From: Leishmania mexicana MHOM/GT/2001/U1103
Taxonomy: Eukaryota; Euglenozoa; Kinetoplastea; Trypanosomatida; Trypanosomatidae
Reading direction: 5' to 3'
Assembly: GCF_000234665.1 (NCBI RefSeq)
Contig: NC_018307.1
Coordinates: 311,931-375,930 of the forward strand
DNA length: 64,000 bases
The position numbers were made by a program, and so were the translations under genes. Below are positions 39,906 through 49,358 of this stretch, in pieces (the stretch's first letter is position 1; each line of letters begins with the position of its first letter). The notes beneath the pieces are model-generated. The model worked only from the letters and a program-made list of their open reading frames with translations, did not search any database and had not been told where the DNA came from.

Positions 39906-42086
39906 CTAATAGAGCTTGCCGTGCCGCAGGATCGACCGCACGTCGGGAACCACCAGCAGGCACTCCAGCAGTGACAGCAGCGCAAGCAGCACTTCATCCT
40001 CGTCGTCCTCGGTGCCGTCGTTGGCGGCGATGTCGTCGCCCACGCTGGAATCATCTGAGGTGCCGCCTGCGACGTCGTCGTCGTCTGCGGCCTGCACACG
40101 ACCGGCACCGCCGTCATCTGCATTCGACGACGCGTCTGTAGCGGTGCGTTCCTCTAGTGTACCGCCTGCATCATCGTCACTGGCCTTGAGACTGTTCTGC
40201 GGCTCCACCTCCACGGCACCATCACCGCTACCTTGGCCGTCACGACCGCTGCTCCCACGTCGCCGCGTCGTCTCGCGCGCCGGCGGGGCCATCTTGGACA
40301 ATGCAGGGATGTACGGGGGTATGACCAGCGTATTCTCCGGGTTCACGAGCGTGCACTCCTCCGAGTTGTCGATCATGACAAGCAGCTCCGGCGGCACCTT
40401 GAGCAGCCGCAGGTCCTTCACTAGTACCTTGGCGTGCTCGTTCATTGCAGCCTTCTCTACAGCGGGAAGGCCCATGTCGACGCCGCCGCGGTCGGCAGCT
40501 GTGCCAACAAAAGTAGATGCCGCCAGTGTATGGTAGCTGGCTGTTGTCCCACCGCTGCCAAGCAAGGGTCCCTTGGCCTCGGAAGAGAGTGTGTTGCCCC
40601 ACGCATGTGTGGAGCCCCTACCATGGCGACCGCTCTCGTTGACGTCATCGTCGGTGTTGGTCGTAGAACCGCTGTGGCGGCCGCCAATGCTGACCCCTGA
40701 GGAGAGGCTGCCCAACGGATCGGCGCCGCTACCGCTGCCGCCGCCTCCACTGCGGCCGCAATCGCTGGAGCCATGCGCCACGCTGCTGCGGCCTCCATCC
40801 CCGCCCGACCCCAAGGGTAGTCCGCGCATGCCTGCTGCCGCGCACATCTTGCGTAGCAGCCCCCGCGGGACAAGCCGGCAGTCCTGCCGGTAGTAGCGGT
40901 ACTTCAAGAGACGGTCCGGGTCGATGCGCTGCAGGATGGTGTCGGCGTACGGCTTCGACGCGGAGGTGAACAGGACAAGGTTAAAGAGCTTCGCAGCTGT
41001 GGAGAGAAAGAGGCGGGCGTAGGGCCGCTCCCACACGTGGAAGAGCTCCGCCCCCGAGGCGGTCGGGATGACCTCCGAGAAAGTCGGCGGACCTGCCATG
41101 TTCGCCGTGGTGGTGGAAACGTGGCACAGAGTCTCGTCAAGGTCGATGACCAGCACCTTTTGCCGCGTAGCCGGGTAGCTCAGCACATGGTGGGCTGTGA
41201 TGCTTGCTATGAGGTGCGGCGCGACGCGCGAGCTCGAAAAGTCCAGGTTGCGGCTGCTCACGCGCTTGTAGACGACCGAGGAGGCCTGACGGTATCGTGC
41301 CGCCGCTGCCGCCGACGCGTTTGTGCGGTGGCGCATCGTGTGAGGTGCAACGCTCGAGTTAGAGCTGCTGTTGTCGTCCGTTGACGGGTCGCCCAGCAAG
41401 CTGCTACCGCCGATACCGCCGCCGCTGCTGCTGCTCGTACGCAAAAAGTGCGGCGGCCACTGCGGCTCCGGGTGACGCGTTGGCATCGTCGACACCGTCG
41501 GCTGCTGGATGGGACCGACCACGATGCTCACGAGCTGGTGAAGACTGCGTGAGGTGCACAGCGGGTGATGCGGTGGGACGAGGAGGCGACTGCGCACAGC
41601 CGACATCCACCCTTCCACTTCGCCCTTCTTGCCAAACAACAGGCGACGCTGAATGAGCGGTAGCCCTTCATCGATGCTGTCGCCCTCGCCGGCGCACTGC
41701 CCCGAAGCTGTGGCTCCTTCTGTCGCTGCAGCAGCGGACACGGAAGCGTCTAGCTGCCGCGCCCCCTTCACGTCTGCCTCGCTGTCGGCATCGTTGTCTT
41801 CCCCGTCGCTAACACGGCCGTAGCTCCGCTGCGTCATGCGAGCACTCGCACGCGTCGATTCAGCAGCGGTCGCCGAAGATCGTTGCGCCTCCACAGCCGA
41901 CCGTGACAGCGGGAAGGAGCGGTGGCTGCAGCCGCACAGGAAGAAGAAGAGCACGATGACGCTCTCCCTCAGGTGGATGATGGACTCCCAGCCATCCGAG
42001 GCGAGGCTCGATATGGAAGTAATGACGTACGGGAGCAGCACGGCATCCCAGAGCCACCGCGCGTACTTGACGATGTCGGCCAGCAT
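39906..42086 (-). CDS. FCP1/NLI-interacting-factor-type (HAD) phosphatase with split catalytic domain, membrane anchored
   Basis: The frame opens at a TTG (42185), but the first ATG is at 42086, giving 726 aa. A hydrophobic segment near residues 41-53 (SVIVLFFFLCGC) suggests an N-terminal membrane anchor, as in Dullard/CTDNEP1-like phosphatases. The catalytic motif DLDET (DxDx[T/V]) is at about 315-319, followed by the family's LFTSASKPYAD (about 373-383) and YRQDCRLV. The second half of the domain (VKDLRLLKVPPELLVMIDNSEE, then PENTLVIPPY) starts only at about 556, after roughly 135 residues of Gly/Ser-rich insert. Both halves needed for catalysis are present, so a Ser/Thr protein phosphatase activity is likely. 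The acidic, Asp/Glu-rich segment after residue 595 is probably disordered. Confidence 0.87.
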   Translation of the reverse strand: MLADIVKYARWLWDAVLLPYVITSISSLASDGWESIIHLRESVIVLFFFLCGCSHRSFPLSRSAVEAQRSSATAAESTRASARMTQRSYGRVSDGEDNDADSEADVKGARQLDASVSAAAATEGATASGQCAGEGDSIDEGLPLIQRRLLFGKKGEVEGWMSAVRSRLLVPPHHPLCTSRSLHQLVSIVVGPIQQPTVSTMPTRHPEPQWPPHFLRTSSSSGGGIGGSSLLGDPSTDDNSSSNSSVAPHTMRHRTNASAAAAARYRQASSVVYKRVSSRNLDFSSSRVAPHLIASITAHHVLSYPATRQKVLVIDLDETLCHVSTTTANMAGPPTFSEVIPTASGAELFHVWERPYARLFLSTAAKLFNLVLFTSASKPYADTILQRIDPDRLLKYRYYRQDCRLVPRGLLRKMCAAAGMRGLPLGSGGDGGRSSVAHGSSDCGRSGGGGSGSGADPLGSLSSGVSIGGRHSGSTTNTDDDVNESGRHGRGSTHAWGNTLSSEAKGPLLGSGGTTASYHTLAASTFVGTAADRGGVDMGLPAVEKAAMNEHAKVLVKDLRLLKVPPELLVMIDNSEECTLVNPENTLVIPPYIPALSKMAPPARETTRRRGSSGRDGQGSGDGAVEVEPQNSLKASDDDAGGTLEERTATDASSNADDGGAGRVQAADDDDVAGGTSDDSSVGDDIAANDGTEDDEDEVLLALLSLLECLLVVPDVRSILRHGKLY

Positions 42087-44296
42087 CCCCCCTCCTACCA
42101 GAGGACCGATGAGCAGATCCCTTGCCGGGAGCAGGCTCACCGTCAGGCCTCCGTCACACGCGGAGGCGCACGCCCAGGCACGCAAGCGCGGACTCGATTC
42201 AATGCTTCAATGATGTCGAATGCCTTTAACGAGCGTGCCGCTGTCTACCGTGACAGCGCCAACCTCTGCAGACCTCTCTGCGCTAACACCACAACCCCTG
42301 AGCTGGAGAGGGGACACGCACACGCACACGGACGTAGACGTGCGCTTTCTCTCCTTCAGTTTGTGAGCGAAGATGTGCCTGCGCCTGGGTGCGTATCAGA
42401 TTGGGCGTGTATGCTGGTGAATGCTTCCGTTCCTTCACCAGCGGGAGAGAGATGGACGGAAGAAGGGAGAAGGGGGGAGGAGTTACATCGAGGCCATTGA
42501 GCGAGTCCGCACATTCGTCTCCGTAGATCCGACTGTTGGGGGATGGTGTGCGTGTGCCGTCGTGCCGCCTACACCGAGAGGGCCACAACGGCAAGCATAG
42601 AGCGTGTCTCTCTCATACCGGAGCATCGATACACGCATGTGCCTGTACTTGCGCACGGACGAGAGTGCTGTGCCACCCGCTCTTCCAGCCTCCTGTCTCA
42701 CGAGGTGAAGACACGAAGGGGGTGGTGTAGGCGAGACTCAGTCTCGAGGCACGGACAGTGAAGCTGACGAGGGATAAGAGGCCATGATGCTACTGAGGCA
42801 CCCCCGTCCTGCAAGGAAATGGAAACCACAGCGTGCGCTGGCAGGCAAAAGCAAGACAGCGCTTGCCCTGGGCGACGGATAGAAAACACGATCGCCCCGC
42901 CCCCTCGATCTCGCTGCACCGTCGTATCCCCGAGAAGAGCCGTGCAACGATGAATGGGCGGTGCGCAAAGGGAAGGACACTCATACGTGTCCGCAGGGGT
43001 CGACGTACACTTGCCTTCGCTAGCTTAGGAGAGCGATGTAAGGAGAAGTGGGGGCGAGAGTCCGTCGTCAGCACCCGCACTGTCCAACGCACGCCTTTAC
43101 CATTGCGTATCCATGCGGATGTGATGCCACTCAGGCGGCAATGATTACTTACCGATCAGCGAGTGGCGCCGCCGTGCGAGTTGGCGCACGCAAGAGGAGA
43201 TACGGAAGGAAGAAAGCGGGGGAGCGGGATGGTGACAAGGAGGGAGGGGTGTGGTGAGGGGTGCAGCGGACCAACTGGCATGCTACATACGTAGCACAGG
43301 GGTGGGTCGGGGAGGACATCGGCTCTGGTTGACCATGGCGTGCGCTCCGACGTGATGCACTTCCATCCCATCTATACGTCAGGGAGAGGGCAGGAGGAGA
43401 AGAGGTGCGTGTGTGTGTGGGGGGGGGTTCGGAGTATCATCGTACACTCGAAACAAGCACACGGAAGACACAAACAGCGAAACGCTGTCGGGGCCCTTTG
43501 CGACGCCCTACGCGCCGGCCCGAGCCCCTCCATTCCCTTCTCCCTCTGTGTGCGTCTGGCATGCCTCCCTTCTCTCTGCATGCCTGCGTATTGTTTAGCG
43601 AGTCGGCTTAGGAGAGATGCCAGAGAAGAACAAGAAGGCACTCACACGGACATACGTGGAGCTTAACCGGTTTGCCTCGCAGGAGGGAGCTGAAGGGAAG
43701 GTGTGAGAGAGGCGAGAGAACAGGAGGAGCCACAGTGCGTGAGCCTTCGCCTCGATGGCAAGATAAGTCCCGCACGTGCCGACGTCGACAACGGCGTCCT
43801 TCTCGTTCCACCCCTGTGCCTCGCTCTCATTCTCCTTCATTCCTCTAATTTATAAGTCGCTAGTACTCCTTCGCTGTTAGCGGGCCTCCACACAGATGAT
43901 TCGCGCACGTGCGAGTTGCATTGGGGCCATCACCGTTGTCATCTCTATCAGTCCTCGCCTCCTCCTGACCTCTTCCAGCCCGCACGCTCTTGAGCCCACC
44001 TACATATTTCGAATCGAGGCAGGCGGCGAAGTTAGGAGAGAGAGGGAGGCGGAGGCAGCCCAGAGAGAGATGCGTGGGCGTATATGGGTGGGCAGCGTAC
44101 ACGCGGGACATCTGGCAGAGACACGTGCTGCGCCAGCAGGTGAGCAATCGAAGGGGACGAACAGCTACGAGGCGCGACACGACGATGAGGGTAGCCAGGG
44201 CGTTGAGGGGCAGAGGCGCCGTGCCTGGGGAAGAGATGAGGAAGAGAGCGGGGGATGCCAAACTGTCCCTGATCACGTCCGTGGACGTCTTCTCAC
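42087..44296. other. Long (2.2 kb) intergenic spacer
   Basis: The longest spacer inside the gene cluster, between SSF1 and the phosphatase. It should hold the SSF1 3'UTR and the phosphatase 5' flank. Short ORFs on both strands (up to about 146 codons) show no domain or coding character. There is a G-rich/GT run near 43405-43428. No tRNA, snoRNA or complete retroposon is evident, although degenerate SIDER-type elements, which are common in Leishmania 3'UTRs, could not be ruled in or out by eye. Confidence 0.5.
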
Positions 44297-45415
44297 TCAT
44301 TGTTCGTCTCCAGCGGCGTATCCGTCGCCGTCCCCGTGTGCTACCTCGAATGGGTTCGCCTGCTGCGCCTCGGCGGCTGCCTCGCGACGTTGGTGCTTGC
44401 GCTCGAGCTTGTCTTCGCGCTTTTGACGCTTGCGCTGCACATTCTCATCCTGCAGGACGCGTCGCTTCGCCTTCTCCGTCTTGCGTGCGCGCACCTTCGA
44501 CGCGTTCACCTGCACCTCGCGCAGCGTCTTCTTCTCGGTGCGGTGGTAGATGACCTCACCGCCGGCAAAGCCGTTCTCGACCTTGCTCAGCTGCAGCGTC
44601 ATGCGCGGACCGATCTCCTGCAGCTTCACGCGGCACTGCTCTCGATGCTGGCGGAAGGGCTGCGCAAGCGGCACTTCCTCTCCCTCACCGTCCGTGTCTG
44701 ACCAGGCGTCCTCGCGGTCTAGCACCTCGTCTATGCTCTCCAACGTACCTAGCTTGGTGGGGCGTCGGTTTTCTAAGAGCTTCTTTACTGTCTTGGTGAC
44801 ACCGACGGTGCGCGCGTTCACGTAGTAGTGCCGCACCTCCACCACGTGCTCAACGTGGTCGTAGTGAAAGAGACAGATGCGCTGGATTTCGCTGCTCTGA
44901 ATCGTCTGCACGTTGAGCGATGGAAACAGCGCCTTGAACGTGGCCGTCAGTAGCGGCACCTCCGCGCGGTGCGCCAGGTCGGGGTGCGTGAAGTTGTTGA
45001 GCACGACGATCGGCGCCACTTCCCACGCGGCCCGGTCGACTGCCACGGGGCGGCGCTGCTTGGCGACGATTTCCTTGTGAAGGGTGAAGCTCAACACGCG
45101 AAACGACAGCGTGGGACCGTTGAAGAAGCGCATGATGCGCAGTGATGTCCCCTGTGACGGGGCCGTAAACAGCTGCAGGTGCGAGGCGCTGAAGGTGGCG
45201 GCTACGGCGAGGAAGTCCTTCAGAGACTTGTTCTTGCCGTGCAGCTTCTTGCTGCTCCACGGGAGAAAGACGTTACGCCACTCGTGCATCAGCGAGCGCA
45301 CGTGAACGCCGACATCGCCGCGGTAGATGATGATGGACTTTGGGGTTCTCTTGTCTGCCTCTGTCGTGTCCAGCTTGCCCGGCATCGCCGCGTTGCCCTT
45401 TGCTGCCTTGCCCAT
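44297..45415 (-). CDS. SSF1: SSF1 / Peter Pan-like Brix-domain ribosome biogenesis factor
   Basis: 372 aa from the ATG at 45415. The Brix domain covers about residues 25-300. It begins with the TPKSIIIYRGDVG strand and a VRSLMHEWRNVFLPWSS motif. It continues through an MRFFNGPTLSFRV segment (95-107) and the SSF1-typical PIVVLNNF, and ends with the sigma70-like EIGPRMTLQLSKV (267-279). The C-terminal 65 residues are a Lys/Arg/Glu-rich basic tail typical of nucleolar factors. The SSF1/PPAN subfamily acts in 60S subunit assembly (27S pre-rRNA processing, together with RRP15/RRP14 in yeast). The length is comparable to or slightly shorter than the yeast and animal proteins. Confidence 0.93.
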   Translation of the reverse strand: MGKAAKGNAAMPGKLDTTEADKRTPKSIIIYRGDVGVHVRSLMHEWRNVFLPWSSKKLHGKNKSLKDFLAVAATFSASHLQLFTAPSQGTSLRIMRFFNGPTLSFRVLSFTLHKEIVAKQRRPVAVDRAAWEVAPIVVLNNFTHPDLAHRAEVPLLTATFKALFPSLNVQTIQSSEIQRICLFHYDHVEHVVEVRHYYVNARTVGVTKTVKKLLENRRPTKLGTLESIDEVLDREDAWSDTDGEGEEVPLAQPFRQHREQCRVKLQEIGPRMTLQLSKVENGFAGGEVIYHRTEKKTLREVQVNASKVRARKTEKAKRRVLQDENVQRKRQKREDKLERKHQRREAAAEAQQANPFEVAHGDGDGYAAGDEQ

Positions 45416-46571
45416 CTTTGCAGTGGTTTCTCCTTTGCCGTTTCGTTCGCTTCAAGTCGTCGATCAAGCCGACGGATAAGAGTGTGTGAGGGAGAAGGGG
45501 GTCGATGTGCGGTGGACGCAGCCTACAGTGCACGGGTCGAGAGACTGCGATGAAGAAGGCACGAGGCGTAGCTGATGCGCCTGGGTGCGTCCTTGCACGC
45601 GCACTGGGGTGGGCACAGTTACTTGTACACGGGGAGAGAACTATATGGGTAAAAGAGGGGGAGACAGAGAGGGTTAGGGTGGAGGGGGTGGGGACTGCCG
45701 CGCCCACAATGCAGTGCAGTCCTCGACGGCTCACTGCAGCGCGAGAGAGAAGAGAAGGGGAGGGGGAGGTGCGGCGAGACACGAGATGGTGTTGATGCGT
45801 GAGTGGAGGCAGGTAGATAGGGACGTGTGTATGCGTGCATGTGCGTTGGGGAAGAGCGCGCAATCCACGCACCAACGCCGACATGGCACCATCTTTCACA
45901 GACAGAAAACAGCTCTCCGCCTCGCCGCACAGCAGAGTAACCTCGATAACGGAGGACAAGCAGAAGGACGAGGAAGGAAGCGGCGTCGAAGACAAGTGCG
46001 CTGCCGCAATGGCCAAGGCGGTCGGAGCTTCTGCAGGTGCGCGTTCACCTGTGCGTTGGTTCGAGTGCGCGTGTGTGTGTGCAGATGGGTAGGAGAGAAA
46101 AACGGCGATCGGTATCTGGTGAGTGCGCGAAGGGACGGCTGGGTGGTGGGAGGGCGAGAGAGAACTGAGGCAGTGACTCCATGCTCCACGTCCACCATCT
46201 CCAACCGTGTCGCGCGCTGACTCGCGTGTTGTTACTTCTCCGCTCACTTTCGTGCCGTGCGCGAGAGGAGAGCGACAACCGAAAAGGGCAAGACGAACCG
46301 AGAGCGGACAGGGTTCATCATGAGGTTGGGGATGGGGTGGGGAGTTGGCGTGGTGGCGAGGCAGGGCGAGGGGGGCTTCTTTTGCCTCTTCCAACGCACA
46401 CAGAGGGCGTGCCCCCCACCCCCTGATGGCAGTGGGCAGTCCTCGCTTTTCTACTTTCCGCTCCCTTCGCCATCTTCGAGTGCTTCGCTGCACCTGTGGC
46501 ACACCCCTTATCCAGCACCCACGAACCGTCACCGCACGCACCGATGTAAATGGTGATAGGCGATGCGGCGC
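45416..46571. other. Intergenic spacer
   Basis: About 1.15 kb between the pyrophosphatase and SSF1 genes. The sense (minus) strand is pyrimidine-rich at about 45640-45690 and 45745-45775, suitable for SSF1 trans-splicing. A 422-codon minus-strand ORF through here (45273-46541) overlaps the SSF1 start in another frame and is rejected. Confidence 0.55.
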
Positions 46572-47369
46572 CTACCGCAGCCAATAGCCCGGGTTGGTGC
46601 ACTTCCCCTCCATCAAGGCGTTGTACTGCGAGGCGCACTGGGCGACGATGCTAAGCGCTGTCTCGGCATCCTTGATCGCCTTGTTAAAGGCAAACTCATT
46701 CTTCTTCTTGCCGTCCGGCACCTTGTAGTTCTCGAACCAGTCGATGATGGTCGCTTGCAATTCCTGCGGCACCTTCGACAGCATCCCGTAGCCCTCGCCC
46801 GCCGTCGTCGACACGGACTCGACGATGATCTTCCAGTCGGTCTCGCCCTCGTCAATCAGCCCGAGCACACCGAGGACGCGAACTGGTCCGTAGGTGCCCA
46901 CGCGATGCGGCGTGCCGATGTGTACGACGTCGACGGGGTCGCCGTCGCCGACGCACTTGGTGTTTGGGTCGATGTGCGTCGGATCCTCCCAGGTGCAGGG
47001 AAGGAATCCGTAGTTGAAGGGCATGTCGCCGTACAAGAAGTACCGCAGTGGCTGCCCCTCCTTGCTCTTCAAAATGTCCTGCTTGATGGGGTTGTGCGGC
47101 TCCTCCTTGCTCAGTTCGAGCTTCGCGCGCGTGCCCTTCGGGATCTCCGTCACGCAGGTGAGGACGAGCGGTTCGGCAGAGGCGCCAGTGTAGAGAGGCA
47201 AGTCGTGCCAAGCCGACACTATTGCGTCTGTGGCGGCATTTTTGTAAAACACGCGCCACGCCTTGCTGCCGGCGGGGCCCTCCTCCGTGGTGTTGTAGAC
47301 GGGCAGGGCCACGACGCTGGCTGCCGACTTGCTGCTGAGGAGTCTCAACGCTCGACTCAGCATCTGCAT
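46572..47369 (-). CDS. Soluble (family I) inorganic pyrophosphatase, probably organellar
   Basis: 265 aa, hydrolysing PPi to two Pi. The family I signature D-x-D-P-x-D is at 142-147 (DGDPVD). Other conserved elements are E75 in TEIPKG, the YGFLP element around 120-124 (NYGFLPCTWEDP), and the D173/D178/K180 cluster in LIDEGETDWK. The size fits a catalytic domain plus a short leader, so this is not the longer acidocalcisomal VSP-type enzyme with an N-terminal extension. The first 20 residues (MQMLSRALRLLSSKSAASVV) are basic and Ser/Ala/Leu-rich without acidic residues, a likely mitochondrial presequence. From memory this corresponds to LmjF.03.0910. The start is the ATG at 47369; a second ATG is two codons in. 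Confidence 0.94.
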   Translation of the reverse strand: MQMLSRALRLLSSKSAASVVALPVYNTTEEGPAGSKAWRVFYKNAATDAIVSAWHDLPLYTGASAEPLVLTCVTEIPKGTRAKLELSKEEPHNPIKQDILKSKEGQPLRYFLYGDMPFNYGFLPCTWEDPTHIDPNTKCVGDGDPVDVVHIGTPHRVGTYGPVRVLGVLGLIDEGETDWKIIVESVSTTAGEGYGMLSKVPQELQATIIDWFENYKVPDGKKKNEFAFNKAIKDAETALSIVAQCASQYNALMEGKCTNPGYWLR

Positions 47370-48034
47370 AAGAGGTCCTGCTCAGCAAGAAGAAGGGTAC
47401 ACGTCTGTGCCTGTGCGGATGCTGTTGACACTGTGCGAGTGAATGAATGACGAGTGGCGAGGGAGAGGGAGGGAAAGGATGTGGGGGCAGTAAGTGCATG
47501 CGCACCCGTCATCACGCTCATAGGCTGCGAGGGAGCCCCCCGCATAGGCATGTAGCCGTCGACAACCGACAACAAAGCGCCATTGTGTTTGCCCATATGC
47601 GAGGAGGAGCCCATAAGCATGTACATGGGCACATAGACGTATATTATATATATATATATATGTAGATAGATAGATACGCACACCGGTAAGCGCGTACACG
47701 CGCACAGCACACACACAAAGGCAATAGGGATGGGGGAGAGAAAGAGAGACGAGGCGCAGAAAACGCGGCCGCAGCCGACGTATGGGCAACAGGCAGAGCA
47801 TCAGGTGCGGCCGTCCACATCGCGCACACGTATAAACGGAGCCCCACAACAGCTTACGATCAGTGGCACATCGCAGGGCTGGAGAGGAGGAGGCGAGGGG
47901 TGGAGGAAGCGGGACTGCTCGGGACTGGTGCCTGCACGTGTGTGAATAAGTACCGTCTTCGCTCTCGCGCTGTCTCAGTTTTGCTCCACCCTTTTCCCCT
48001 TCCGTCCCTCTCCTCCATTCCTTCGAAAAGCAGC
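47370..48034. other. Intergenic spacer containing AT-rich microsatellite
   Basis: This spacer has the only long (TA)n run of the window (about 47641-47661), followed by a short GATA-type repeat (about 47663-47676). Polypyrimidine-type sequence on the sense strand lies near 47728-47750. No gene seen. Confidence 0.6.
47641..47676. repeat. (TA)n / (GATA)n compound microsatellite
   Basis: About 20 bp of alternating TA is followed by three to four GATA units. This is strikingly AT-rich within a GC-rich chromosome and should be highly polymorphic and easily melted. Confidence 0.85.
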
Positions 48035-48685
48035 TCAGCCGAGAAGGGCTCCGATGCAACTGTTGACGCCCTTTGCGATGACACCCACCACCGGGCCGAA
48101 TATCATGGAAGCGTAGGAGAGTGCAATCTTCAGCGCCTGACGCGCGTAGGGGATGAAGCTCAGCGCGTACCACAAGATGCACGCCAGCTGCACGAGTGCG
48201 AAGAAAACGCACAGCAGTTTAGACTGGAGCCACAGTGCGCTTAGCAACGTCAAAACGACGGAGATGACATACAGACACGCCGCTTCGAACCGGTTCGCCT
48301 CGAACATGGTGCGCAGCTGCTGGGCGCACCCGGCGAGGAACATGGTGGAGCACATGCAGAAGATGTTCCCACATGTCATGAAGAAGCTGAACTTCTTCGG
48401 CCGAAACCACATTGCCATGCCCAGGAGGATGAAGAGGATGCCCATGCCCATCATCATGAAGAACCCGGTTATGCGCTGCGTGTAGGTGAGATCTGTCATC
48501 TCCGAGAGCTCCTCCATGTATCCTTGCTCTGGCGGCATCTCCGTCAGGAGCGCTGTGTCAGGCGGCGGTTCATCGGACACGAGGCTAAGCGCTTTGTACT
48601 TGAACTGTGACCAGTACTGGTGCAGCTTGTTCTCACCGTCCTCCTGCAGCACGCCGGGGTTGCGCTGACGCCCCGAGTCGACCAT
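48035..48685 (-). CDS. SFT2: SFT2-like (Got1/Sft2) vesicle transport membrane protein
   Basis: 216 aa from the first ATG (48685); the frame extends six codons further to a GTG only. The hydrophilic N-terminal 70 residues are followed by four closely spaced membrane segments at about 73-94, 100-120, 134-152 and 157-178. The conserved family features are present: RITGFFMMMG leading into the first helix, RPKKFSFFMTCGNIF, and the SKLLCVFFALVQLACILWYALSFIPYAR end. Sft2/Got1 proteins sit in Golgi or endosomal membranes and assist fusion of transport vesicles with the Golgi. Confidence 0.93.
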   Translation of the reverse strand: MVDSGRQRNPGVLQEDGENKLHQYWSQFKYKALSLVSDEPPPDTALLTEMPPEQGYMEELSEMTDLTYTQRITGFFMMMGMGILFILLGMAMWFRPKKFSFFMTCGNIFCMCSTMFLAGCAQQLRTMFEANRFEAACLYVISVVLTLLSALWLQSKLLCVFFALVQLACILWYALSFIPYARQALKIALSYASMIFGPVVGVIAKGVNSCIGALLG

Positions 48686-49358
48686 CGTAATGTGCCGCCT
48701 CACTTTCGATGCGTCAATTCGACCTCTCTTCCTCGTCAGGGAGAGAGGGGTGGTCGAGTGCTACACAGACAGAGGCTCACAGACAGGCAGAGGATGGATG
48801 GGAGTGACGTAGAGAGAGGGGGGGGGGCGGTGGAAGAAGCGCGGTGGGTGGGGAGGCGATTCGTTCACCAATGGAACACGCGCGCGGCCCTTCCTCAACA
48901 GAGAGGACAGAAAAAAATCATACCAGCGAATACGGCTAAGTCCACTACGCGTACCGCTCTTCACCTTTTCCCAGCAGCAGCAGCAACGTGCCAGCTATCC
49001 TGGCGACCAGGAAAGAGCTGCCTTGAGAAATGTACTTTCGTTGTAGAACAGGGGGCCACTGGGCCCTTCGATACCATCCGCTGACTGTGTGTGTGCGTCA
49101 CCCGCCCGCCCCGCCTCGCCCATCGGGGAGGTAAGAGAGAAGGGGTCTAACGAAAGAGGCCGGGGGGAGGGGGAGGAGGAGGAGGGGAGGGTCTGTCGCG
49201 CATGAGAGGGACGGCGAGACACGCCACGCACATCGGTAGGGCGAATCACATAAAAGCGAAAGAAAGAGAAACAAAGTCCCCAAGGCTATGCTTCAGGAGG
49301 GATGGGCGACGAGGGAGAGCAGAAAGGAGGGTGGGGGTGGGGGGGGGAGGCGTGTGCG
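48686..49358. other. Intergenic spacer
   Basis: Non-coding. It is purine-rich on the plus strand at about 49160-49195 and G-rich at 49330-49350, directly beside the amidohydrolase stop codon. No gene or RNA recognised. Confidence 0.55.

Noticed and set aside
43860..44300. 146-codon minus-strand ORF downstream of SSF1
   Set aside because: Overlaps the SSF1 stop by a few bases and has no recognisable domain; more likely 3'UTR.
45273..46541. 422-codon minus-strand ORF
   Set aside because: Covers the spacer and overlaps the SSF1 start in another frame; composed of simple-sequence His/Thr/Pro runs.
46563..47450. 295-codon plus-strand ORF
   Set aside because: Exact antisense of the pyrophosphatase gene.
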